From: Propionivibrio soli
GTDB taxonomy: Bacteria > Pseudomonadota > Gammaproteobacteria > Burkholderiales > Rhodocyclaceae
Length of the DNA: 64,000 bases
Reading direction: 5' to 3'
Assembly (NCBI RefSeq): GCF_025770765.1
Contig: NZ_JANZKY010000001.1
Coordinates: 186,001 to 250,000 of the forward strand
Positions 39,536 to 46,787 of this stretch are shown here, piece by piece. Position numbers and translations under genes: made by a program. The notes beneath the pieces were generated by a model, which was not told where the DNA came from, ran no database searches, and worked only from the letters and a program-made list of their open reading frames with translations. Each line of letters begins with the position of its first letter. The stretch's first letter is position 1.

Positions 39536-40825
39536 TTAAGCTGTCAGCAATGCAGCGACGGCCTGCGGGTTGGAGGGAAAATAGAGGTGCATGTAGCTGG
39601 CGGTAAGGCGCTGCCGCCGATAAACCGCTTCGCCGGGCCGCCCGTCCGCATTTCGCGTCGAGCATAAGGGCACGAATGGGGAGTCCGCGGACGAAAAGTG
39701 AAAGCTATGGCCGCGCAGCACGCCTTCCGGAAGTTCGACTTCCTGCAGCCCGAGCCGGACCAAGCGCTTTTGCATCGTCGTGCGCCCCGGTAAAAGGCCA
39801 CCTCCCTGGTGCTCGATACCGTTCCCGTCCACCAGTTGTTCAAAGAGCGCCATCATGCCGCCGCATTCGGCAAGCAACGGCTTGCCGGCGTCGACGTGCC
39901 GAGCCAGAGCGCGCCACAACGGACGATTAGCCGCCAGCGTTTCTGCATGCAACTCGGGGTAGCCGCCAGGAAGCCAGACAGCATCACACGTCGGCAGCGC
40001 AGCATCAGCAAGCGGTGAAAAATGGACGAGGCGCGCACCGAGCGCCTCGAGGCATTCCACGTTTGCCGGATAGATGAAGCAAAAGGCGGCATCGCGCGCG
40101 ACGGCAACCGTCACCCCTTCAAGGCTCCGAGCAACCGTCGGCGATTTCGCTTCGGGAAACGGGACGGCCGGTGGAAGATCAGCCGCGGGTGTAGACGCCA
40201 AGTGATCCGCCATGCGGTCGATGCGACGGACAAGACCGTCGATTTCCGCCGCGGGCAGCAGGCCGAGATGACGTTCGGGCATCGCCGCTTCGGCATCCCG
40301 AGGTAAGTATCCGTACCACGCGATGTCTTCAGGCAAGCTGTCCCGCAATAGCGTGGCGTGATAAGCGCTTCCGACACGATTGGCGAAGGCGGCGTTGACC
40401 GGAGTACCCGGGCGATAGTGTTTGAGGCCATGGGCGATGGCGCCAAAACTCGCCGCCATTGCGGCACCGTCGATCACCGCCATGATCGGAATGCCGAGGT
40501 TGCGCGCGAGTTCGGCGGCCGACGGTTTGCCGTCGAACAGCCCCATGACGCCCTCGATCAGGACCAGGTCGGCCGAACGCGCCGCTTGCGCCAGGCGCCA
40601 GGCGGCGTCGTCCCGTCCGCACATCCACAAATCGATTGTTTGGCAGGCCGCACCGCTCGCCACAGCGTGAATCTGCGGATCGAGAAAATCCGGGCCGCAT
40701 TTGAACACGCGAACGCGCCGCCCAAGCCGCGTATGCAACCGCGCCAAAGCCGCCACCACCGTCGTCTTTCCCTGGCCGGACGCCGGCGCGGCAACCAGCA
40801 GGGCTGGGCACGCCGGGCCTACCAT
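39536..40825 (-). CDS. cobB: Cobyrinate a,c-diamide synthase
   Basis: This 429-residue ATP- and glutamine-dependent enzyme amidates side chains a and c of cobyrinate (or its hydrogenobyrinate counterpart). The P-loop LLVAAPASGQGKTTVVAAL is N-terminal, followed by KCGPDFLDPQIHAVASG and LIEGVMGLFDGKPS. The class I glutamine amidotransferase-like C-terminal half has WLPGGYPELHAETLAAN, LLAECGGMMALFEQLVD (nucleophilic Cys) and HSFHFS. It overlaps cobO by seven bases and is the last gene of the B12 operon. Confidence 0.95.
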   Translation of the reverse strand: MVGPACPALLVAAPASGQGKTTVVAALARLHTRLGRRVRVFKCGPDFLDPQIHAVASGAACQTIDLWMCGRDDAAWRLAQAARSADLVLIEGVMGLFDGKPSAAELARNLGIPIMAVIDGAAMAASFGAIAHGLKHYRPGTPVNAAFANRVGSAYHATLLRDSLPEDIAWYGYLPRDAEAAMPERHLGLLPAAEIDGLVRRIDRMADHLASTPAADLPPAVPFPEAKSPTVARSLEGVTVAVARDAAFCFIYPANVECLEALGARLVHFSPLADAALPTCDAVWLPGGYPELHAETLAANRPLWRALARHVDAGKPLLAECGGMMALFEQLVDGNGIEHQGGGLLPGRTTMQKRLVRLGLQEVELPEGVLRGHSFHFSSADSPFVPLCSTRNADGRPGEAVYRRQRLTASYMHLYFPSNPQAVAALLTA

Positions 40826-41493
40826 TCCAGACCCGGCATGGCCTTCACGCCCGCACGGAAGGCGTGTTTCACCATTGTCATGTCAGTCACCGTGTCAGCC
40901 GCTGCAACGAGTTCTGGCGGTGCCGCCCGACCGGTAACGATCACATGCTGCATGCGCGGCCGTGCGCCGAACGCCGCGAGCACCGGTGCGATATCGAGCC
41001 AGCCGTACTTGAGGGCATAGGTGAATTCGTCGAGCACGACCAGACCCACTTGTGGGTCGGCAAGATACCGCGTGGCGATGGCCCAAGCGGCTTCGGCGGC
41101 CGCCTTATCCCGTTGGCTGTCCTGCGTCTCCCAGGTAAACCCTTCGCCCGATACATGCCAGTTCAACGCACCTGGTATCGTTTCAGCCACTCGCCGATAG
41201 AACGCTTCCTCACCGGTATCCGAGCGCCCTTTGACGAATTGGATGACCACGACCCGGAGGCCGTGACCGAGCGCTCGTGCCACGACACCGAAGGCGGCCG
41301 ACGACTTGCCCTTGCCGTTACCGGTATTGACCACAAGGACGCCGCGCTCTTCCTGCGCGGCGGCAATGCTCTCGTCGACAACCGTTTTCTTGCGCTGCAT
41401 GCGACGCGCGTGACGCGCCTCCTTGTCGGCCAGTTCAACGCCATTGCTTGCATTGCCGGTGATTGCACCGTTGCTGGTTTCGCTTTTGTTCAT
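40819..41493 (-). CDS. cobO: Cob(I)yrinic acid a,c-diamide adenosyltransferase (CobO/BtuR type)
   Basis: This 224-residue enzyme transfers the 5'-deoxyadenosyl group from ATP to reduced corrinoids. The P-loop is VVNTGNGKGKSSAAFGVVARALGHG. VVLDEFTYALKYGWLD and HVIVTGRAAPPELVAAADTVTDM are diagnostic. The ATG at 41493 (MNKSETSNG) is chosen over an upstream in-frame ATG. It overlaps cobB and follows btuD after 95 bases in the same orientation. Confidence 0.95.
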   Translation of the reverse strand: MNKSETSNGAITGNASNGVELADKEARHARRMQRKKTVVDESIAAAQEERGVLVVNTGNGKGKSSAAFGVVARALGHGLRVVVIQFVKGRSDTGEEAFYRRVAETIPGALNWHVSGEGFTWETQDSQRDKAAAEAAWAIATRYLADPQVGLVVLDEFTYALKYGWLDIAPVLAAFGARPRMQHVIVTGRAAPPELVAAADTVTDMTMVKHAFRAGVKAMPGLEW

Positions 41494-41588
41494 CGCTTTC
41501 CAATAGAAGAAAGGGAAGGATTCCACGCCTCGCCGGCAGGTATCTTGATCTATGGTCGCTCCGGACCCTAACCCCGGGCCGATGGGGC

Positions 41589-42374
41589 TTACTTGGGAAT
41601 AAAGCTCACATGCCCGCCGCTCTCCACGGCAGCAAGCGGGTATTCGTAGAGATCAGAGAGCCGGTCCGCGTTCAATACCTCGGCGGCCGGCCCCGTTTCA
41701 ACCTCACCGTCGCCATACACCAACAGCACACGGTCGCAAAAGCGACGAGCCAACGCGGGATCGTGCAGCACCATGGCCACGGCAGCGCCTTTCCGCGCGG
41801 CGTCGTCAAACAACTCGAGCATCGCGATCTGGTGCTTGAGGTCGAGGTAAGCGATTGGCTCGTCGAGCAGGAAAAGCTTCGGCTGTTGCGCAAGCAGCGT
41901 CGCAATGGCCAGCCGCTGCCGCTCGCCGCCGGACAACGTTTGAATATCGCGATCCTCGAACGCCGTCAGATCAACAGCCGCTAACGCGGCACGAACGATC
42001 GCCGCGTCCTTCTCCGTTTCCCAACCCCAACGGTCGAGGTGGGGATGGCGACCGACCAGTGCCGTTTCGAGCACTGTCGAAGCAAAGGCATCGCCACGCG
42101 CCTGCGGCAACCAACCACGCACCAGCGCGCTGCGGCGTGCGCCAAGGGTAGGGTAACTTTCACCGGCGATCAGGACGTCACCTGACAAGGGGGCTCGCAA
42201 GCCGGCGAGCACCGAAAGCAGGGTCGATTTTCCGGCACCATTGCGCCCGAGAATGGCGAGCCGTTCTCCCGCGTGTAACTGCAAGTCGAGGCCGCGGCAA
42301 AACACCTTGCTGCCGATGCCAACGGTCAACTGTCGCGTTTCGAGGACGGTGCCCGCCATCTGCGTAGGGCTCAT
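41589..42374 (-). CDS. btuD: Cobalamin/corrinoid ABC transporter ATP-binding protein
   Basis: This 261-residue ATPase has Walker A LGRNGAGKSTLLSVLAGL, signature LSGGERQRLAIATLLAQ and Walker B LFLLDEPIAYLDLKHQ, and the H-loop in MVLHDPALARRF. It belongs to the FecE/BtuD type. Context with btuC and btuB under a B12 riboswitch supports corrinoid import rather than siderophore or haem uptake. It is one base from btuC. Confidence 0.93.
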   Translation of the reverse strand: MSPTQMAGTVLETRQLTVGIGSKVFCRGLDLQLHAGERLAILGRNGAGKSTLLSVLAGLRAPLSGDVLIAGESYPTLGARRSALVRGWLPQARGDAFASTVLETALVGRHPHLDRWGWETEKDAAIVRAALAAVDLTAFEDRDIQTLSGGERQRLAIATLLAQQPKLFLLDEPIAYLDLKHQIAMLELFDDAARKGAAVAMVLHDPALARRFCDRVLLVYGDGEVETGPAAEVLNADRLSDLYEYPLAAVESGGHVSFIPK

Positions 42375-42375
42375 T

Positions 42376-43365
42376 TCAGTGCCTCGCCTTGGCGTCCCGC
42401 GTAAGCAGGAACAGGAAGACCGGTACGCCGATCAACGCCGTGAGCACCCCGACGGGCAGCTGCTGTGGCGCCACGAGCGTGCGCGCCAGCGTATCGGCGA
42501 CCACGAGCAGGCTGCCGCCGGCCAACGCCGACGCCGGCAGCAGGACGCGCTGGTCGTTGCCTACGGCGAGCCTGACGAGGTGCGGCACGATGAGTCCGAC
42601 GAAGCCGATCGATCCTGCCTGTGTCACGGCTGCCGCGGTGGCGATCGATGCCGCCAGATAAACGCCGCGGCGCAACAGCGCGACTTGCACGCCGAGCGTT
42701 TGAGCGATGTCTGCCCCGCGCGTGAGCAGATTGAGCTCACGGGCGAAAGGAAGTGCAGCGCCGACGACGAGCGCGAGGACGGCGAGACCGAGCAGCGGAT
42801 TGGTGGCCTGAGAAAGATCGCCCATCAGCCAGAAGACCATCCCGCGCAACTTGTCGTCGGGCGCGACGGCGAGCATTAATGCAACGAGCGCACCGCACCC
42901 CGAAGCGACAATGACGCCGGTGAGGAGCAGCCTGGTCTGGGTCCAGCTGCCGTCGCCGTGGGCGAGCCCGAAGACGACGACCATCGCTGCCAACGCGCCG
43001 ATGAACGAGGCAACGTTGATCCCGAGGACACCCGCGCCAAGGAGAATGGCGAGAATCGCCCCGACGCTTGCCCCACCCGAAACGCCAAGAACGTAGGGAT
43101 CGGCAAGCGGATTGCGCAGAAGAACCTGCAGCAGCGCACCAGCGATCGCCAACACACCACCGCACGCGAAACCGGCCAGCGCGCGCGGCAGACGCAGGTT
43201 GCGCACGATCTCGCCCGCGACACCGTCATCCCTTCCAAGCAATGCCGCGACAACATCGGCGAAGCCCACCTTCACGCTGCCGGCCACCAGTGCCAGCGCA
43301 AGGCTGACCACGGCCAGCCCGGCAAGGGCGGCAAGGATCAGCAGAGCGCGGCGGCGGGTCGGCAT
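42376..43365 (-). CDS. btuC: Cobalamin/corrinoid ABC transporter permease
   Basis: This 329-residue FecCD-family permease has about ten hydrophobic helices. Markers include LRLPRALAGFACGGVLAIAGALLQ near the N-terminus, DPYVLGVSGGASVGAI, and GSIGFVGLIVPHLVRLAVGNDQR, where the coupling helix contacts the ATPase. It sits six bases downstream of btuB and one base upstream of btuD. No periplasmic binding protein gene (btuF) is adjacent. Confidence 0.94.
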   Translation of the reverse strand: MPTRRRALLILAALAGLAVVSLALALVAGSVKVGFADVVAALLGRDDGVAGEIVRNLRLPRALAGFACGGVLAIAGALLQVLLRNPLADPYVLGVSGGASVGAILAILLGAGVLGINVASFIGALAAMVVVFGLAHGDGSWTQTRLLLTGVIVASGCGALVALMLAVAPDDKLRGMVFWLMGDLSQATNPLLGLAVLALVVGAALPFARELNLLTRGADIAQTLGVQVALLRRGVYLAASIATAAAVTQAGSIGFVGLIVPHLVRLAVGNDQRVLLPASALAGGSLLVVADTLARTLVAPQQLPVGVLTALIGVPVFLFLLTRDAKARH

Positions 43366-43371
43366 GGCGGT

Positions 43372-45249
43372 TTACTTCGGCTGGTAGCGGACTCCGACGA
43401 ACACGGTCCGGCCGTCCGTTTCGTAGTCCTTGCGCAACTCATACTCGCGGTCGAACACGTTTCCGGCACGCGCAAAGAGCGTAAAGTCCTTGTCGAGCTG
43501 ATAATCGGCACGCAGGGCAAGCGTGGTGTAGCCGCCGAGCCGCACGGTATTCGCCGTGTCGTTGTAGCGTGCTCCGGAAGCATACAGTTCGGCGCCCCAG
43601 GTCAGTTTGCCGAGCTTGTGATCGAAGCCGAGGGTGGCATGACGCCGGGCGCGCAGGATGAGTTGTTTTCCGGTCGTCTCATCGCGGTGGTTCTGGAAGT
43701 CGGCGCTGGCACGCAGTGTGACATCGCCGATCGCTTGCCGGCCGGTCAGCGTCACGCCTTCGAGTTTGGCCTTGCCCACGTTGTGCGGGTGCCATGAGAA
43801 GTTCGACGGATCACTGGGATCGTCGGGGCTCCACTGAATAAGATCGCTGACAATGTTGCGATACGCCGTGACCGAAGCGCTGGTAGACGCCGTATCGTAG
43901 TTAATGCCGACTTCACGGTTGCGCGACGTCTCTGGCTTGAGATTCGGGTTGCCGCCGCCGAAAAGCGGGTCATCCGGGAAATACAGGTCATTGAAGCTGG
44001 GCGCCTTAAATCCCGTCGACGCAGCCGCGCGTGCACGCCAACGCTCGTCGATCTGGTAGCCGTAGGCCGCGCCGCCGGTGGTTTTGTTTCCGAATTGCGA
44101 GTTACGGTCGTTACGCGCGTTCAACTGCAAGCGATGGTTGCTGAAACTACCCGTCCATCCGGCAATCAACGAATTGATCGTGCGTTCCGTCTCGGCATAG
44201 GTGCCTGACGTATCGATCGTTTGGCGCAGCGATTCAGCTGCCAACAGCAGCGAACCGAAGGGAATCTTGACGTCGTTCTGCCAGACGACCTGATCTTGAT
44301 GCGTGCGGAAATCATCGCGCTCCGTCGGGCTCGAATGATCTTTGCTGTCGTCAGTCGAGCGACCGACGCGCAGGAAGCTCGTCCAGTTCGACGTAAGCCG
44401 GTTCTTCGAATACGCCGCATAGCTGTCGACGGTAGAGGTCGACCGGAAGTTGTAGTCGGTACGAGGCCTGAACGAAGCATCGTAATACAGTGCGTCATAC
44501 TCATTGCGAGTCTGGCTGTGAAATACCTGTACGCCCAGTTCGTGCCCCTTGGCGAGATCGACCGAAACGTTGGCCGACGCGTTGAGGCTGGAATATCCAT
44601 CGTTGTCGTCATTGAACTGGCCGTTCGACGAATCGCCGATCGCCGAAAATCCGTCGCTCGTCGCCTTACCCACACGCAAGCTGTAGTGAAGCGCGTTCGC
44701 TTGCCCACTCACGGCGGCATTCGCCTCCCGGGTATTGTGGCTGCCTGCGGCGACTTCCGCACTGACCGTCGGCTCTCCCTGACCCCGGCGGGTGAAGACC
44801 TGGATCACGCCGCCGATGGCATCCGAACCGTAAAGCGAGGAGGCCGAACCTTTGAGGATCTCGACGCGTTCTACCTGACTTAGCGGAATAGCCGCGATGT
44901 TCGGTGTACCAAGGGTCGCCGAACCGACACGCATACCGTCGATCAGCAGCAAGGTATGACCTGCGTTCGCTCCACGGATGTAGATGCTCGAACTCGCTCC
45001 CGGTCCGCCAAGCGAAGAGAATTCGACACCGCCCTCCCGACTGAGCAATTCGCCCAGGGTTTCCAGGGGACGAGCCTTTTCAATGTCTTCGCGGCTGATC
45101 ACCGAAACGTCGCTCAGCAGTTCGTTGGCGCGCTGGGCTTGACGAGTTGCGGTAACGACAATGGCGCCGTCCGGGGTTTCGGCGGCGATGGCGGGAAAAG
45201 CGGCAAGCACCGCCAAAGCGGAGGCCGCAAGGGAACTGCGTGGATTCAT
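43372..45249 (-). CDS. btuB: TonB-dependent vitamin B12 outer-membrane receptor
   Basis: This 625-residue protein has a signal peptide ending in FPAIAA. A TonB box (GAIVVTATRQAQRANEL) and a plug domain follow, with RPLETLGELLSREGGVEFS and GSASSLYGSDAIGGVIQVFTRRG. A 22-strand barrel ends RAGNVFDREYELRKDYETDGRTVFVGVRYQPK, in which the last aromatic-rich strand is typical. The ATG at 45249 follows an AGGGAGAA ribosome site at 45257-45264. A cobalamin riboswitch precedes it. Confidence 0.95.
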   Translation of the reverse strand: MNPRSSLAASALAVLAAFPAIAAETPDGAIVVTATRQAQRANELLSDVSVISREDIEKARPLETLGELLSREGGVEFSSLGGPGASSSIYIRGANAGHTLLLIDGMRVGSATLGTPNIAAIPLSQVERVEILKGSASSLYGSDAIGGVIQVFTRRGQGEPTVSAEVAAGSHNTREANAAVSGQANALHYSLRVGKATSDGFSAIGDSSNGQFNDDNDGYSSLNASANVSVDLAKGHELGVQVFHSQTRNEYDALYYDASFRPRTDYNFRSTSTVDSYAAYSKNRLTSNWTSFLRVGRSTDDSKDHSSPTERDDFRTHQDQVVWQNDVKIPFGSLLLAAESLRQTIDTSGTYAETERTINSLIAGWTGSFSNHRLQLNARNDRNSQFGNKTTGGAAYGYQIDERWRARAAASTGFKAPSFNDLYFPDDPLFGGGNPNLKPETSRNREVGINYDTASTSASVTAYRNIVSDLIQWSPDDPSDPSNFSWHPHNVGKAKLEGVTLTGRQAIGDVTLRASADFQNHRDETTGKQLILRARRHATLGFDHKLGKLTWGAELYASGARYNDTANTVRLGGYTTLALRADYQLDKDFTLFARAGNVFDREYELRKDYETDGRTVFVGVRYQPK

Positions 45250-45256
45250 GAGAGGT

Positions 45257-45326
45257 TTCTCCCTGTGCCCGGCAAGCGTCCCCGCACGCCGGCGCAAGTT
45301 AACAATCGGAGACCGTTAAGGGAGAA
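45257..45326 (-). promoter_or_regulatory. Possible RBS-sequestering helix in the btuB leader
   Basis: On the minus strand the btuB ribosome site AGGGAGAA (45264-45257) has a perfect 8-base complement TTCTCCCT at 45326-45319. The two would form a helix closing a loop of about 54 bases, downstream of the B12-binding aptamer. This could be the expression platform that hides the ribosome site when B12 is bound. Confidence 0.45.
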
Positions 45327-45399
45327 GACTTCGGGATAAGCTGCGTCGCGCAACCGGTACATTCCGTGTCCGCCTCCCCGCGGCACTTCCGTCTAATTA

Positions 45400-45595
45400 C
45401 GCGAAGGCCGGTATCCGGGCTCGCAAGTTTTGACGCATCGCCTTCCCAGGCTTTCGCCCAGTGGCTAATCGACGCATCCACACTCGCTTACCGTTGCGGG
45501 GGCAGCACAGGCATAGTGCTCAACGCACGCACCTGTTTCCCGTTTATCCGCGTGGATTCATTGACTGAATCCATGTGCGGCACCTTGCACGTTTT
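45400..45595 (-). ncRNA. Cobalamin (AdoCbl-type) riboswitch
   Basis: Read on the minus strand, the leader contains CCCCCGCAACGGTAAGCG (45506-45484), then GCCACTG, GGGAAGGCG, and the B12-box GAGCCCGGATACCGGCC (45422-45406), in the order seen in cobalamin riboswitches. A GGAAACAGGTGCG segment lies before the CCCCCGCAAC core. An accessory hairpin TGGATTCA/TGAATCCA sits at 45553-45573. It lies about 150 bases upstream of btuB and should repress the whole transport and cob operon when B12 is sufficient. Confidence 0.93.
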
Positions 45596-45697
45596 CCGCC
45601 CCTTGGGAGTGGCGGAAGGCGGCATTATAGCGGAAAAGGGGTAACCTCCGCTGCCTGGCAAAGGAAATAAATCACATTCAAAACCGGAGCTTAGCCC

Positions 45698-45727
45698 TTG
45701 ACTCGCCTTCGTTTTTGAAACTATAGT
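45698..45727 (+). promoter_or_regulatory. Sigma-70-type promoter of the zapB-like gene
   Basis: TTGACT (45698-45703) and TATAGT (45722-45727) are separated by 18 bases. The predicted transcription start is about 45734-45735. That coincides with the ATG at 45735, so the mRNA looks leaderless. Confidence 0.65.
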
Positions 45728-45734
45728 CGCCGCC

Positions 45735-45947
45735 ATGGTGAACGAACTCAACGCGCTCGAAAGCAAGATTGCCCAGGTCGCCTCGCTTTGCCGCACACTG
45801 CGCGCGGAGAATGCGGAACTCAGGCAGCAACTCGCCGCCATTGAAGGCGAACGTCGGCGGCTCACCGAGCGGATGGACGCTGCGCGTACCCGACTCGAAC
45901 AGCTCGCGGAACAGTTGCCGGCTGCGCAAGTCGAAGCCGTCGTCTGA
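45735..45947 (+). CDS. ZapB-like coiled-coil cell division protein (TIGR02449-type)
   Basis: This 70-residue, almost entirely coiled-coil protein begins MVNELNALESKIAQVASLC, with heptads continuing through LRAENAELRQQLAAIEGERRRL. Small proteins of this kind immediately precede zapA in many beta- and gammaproteobacteria and are taken to be ZapB-like FtsZ-ring factors. It lies 14 bases before zapA. No ribosome site precedes the ATG. Confidence 0.85.
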   Translation: MVNELNALESKIAQVASLCRTLRAENAELRQQLAAIEGERRRLTERMDAARTRLEQLAEQLPAAQVEAVV

Positions 45948-45961
45948 GTTTGGACCCCGCC

Positions 45962-46318
45962 ATGCCTAACGAAGCGAACTACCTCGACATCACACTCCTC
46001 GGCAAGGAATACCGCGTCGCCTGCCCGCCGGAAGAACGCGAGGCGCTACTCGCCGCCGTCGCCTACGTCGATGAGAAGATGCACGACATCGCCGAAAAAA
46101 CGAAGAGCAACATCTCCGAACGCATTGCCGTCATGGCCGCACTGAACATTGCGCACGAACACCTGTCAAACCGGCGCCAGCCGGGGGAAACAGCCGCGAT
46201 TCCATCAGCTGTTTCGGGGCCTGAATCGGGGCTAGACTTCGGCGCGGTTAAGCGTAGAATTTCGGACATGGAGGCGCAACTCGACGCGGTGCTGACGCCG
46301 CAAGAGAAGCTGTTGTAG
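45962..46318 (+). CDS. zapA: Cell division protein ZapA
   Basis: This 118-residue protein starts MPNEANYLDITLLGKEYRVACPPEE. The N-terminal ZapA head has LDITLLGKEYRVACP and LLAAVAYVDEKMHDIA, followed by a helical region ERIAVMAALNIAHEHL that forms the dimer coiled coil. It bundles FtsZ filaments at the division site. The ATG at 45962 is chosen over a TTG at 45950. 6S RNA follows directly, a conserved arrangement. Confidence 0.94.
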   Translation: MPNEANYLDITLLGKEYRVACPPEEREALLAAVAYVDEKMHDIAEKTKSNISERIAVMAALNIAHEHLSNRRQPGETAAIPSAVSGPESGLDFGAVKRRISDMEAQLDAVLTPQEKLL

Positions 46319-46324
46319 GCCTCC

Positions 46325-46518
46325 GACGGCTGTTCCCTGCGGTGTTTGTCAAGGCCATATATTCCTTGAACCAATGCTAATTGGCGTCGGTCGCGAACCA
46401 TCGAAGCTGCTGTTGTGCCCGCCCCTTAAGCCGGGCGAGCCTGATGCAGAAGGGAAGCGACCCCACTGAACTCCGGTTCAGGATGCCGGCCTAACGGCAT
46501 TCGCGGGGACATTATTCG
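46325..46518 (+). ncRNA. ssrS: 6S RNA
   Basis: The non-coding stretch immediately after zapA can form a long rod. Its ends pair: TGTTCCCTGCG at 46331-46341 with CGCGGGGACA at 46502-46511. Internal stems include TCAAGG/CCTTGA. About 190 bases is the usual 6S length, and the position downstream of zapA matches its known synteny. The RNA inhibits sigma-70 RNA polymerase in stationary phase by mimicking an open promoter. The exact ends are estimates. The usual next gene (fau/ygfA) is absent here. Confidence 0.75.
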
Positions 46519-46558
46519 AAACGGCGTGGTCGGCGGATGCCTTCCACGCCGTTTTTTT
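46519..46558 (+). terminator. Rho-independent terminator after 6S RNA
   Basis: The perfect 11-bp stem AAACGGCGTGG/CCACGCCGTTT (46519-46529 and 46544-46554) is followed by an uninterrupted T-run ending at 46558. Confidence 0.92.
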
Positions 46559-46787
46559 GGCCCATGTTGGACGCAGCGCTTCGTCGCTATCGGGCAAAGC
46601 CCTCCCCGCCCAGCCGTTCGCCTTGCGGAGCCAGTTTCGCTCCCTGCCTTAACTTCCCTCACGCGAGGCACTCGCGAAGAGGCGGGCACGTTTGAACGTC
46701 GCCAGCGCCGCTCAGCCAGAGGCCAAGGGGGAACTTGTCGCCTCCAGGTGTGCCGAACGGCCTAACTACCAGCCCACAAGACTTCCA
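46559..46787 (+). other. Region between the 6S terminator and selO
   Basis: Together with 6S RNA this completes the stretch from zapA to selO. It should hold the selO promoter. The selO frame is open upstream to about 46692 (a TTG), but that part lacks SelO similarity. No other element is evident. Confidence 0.35.
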
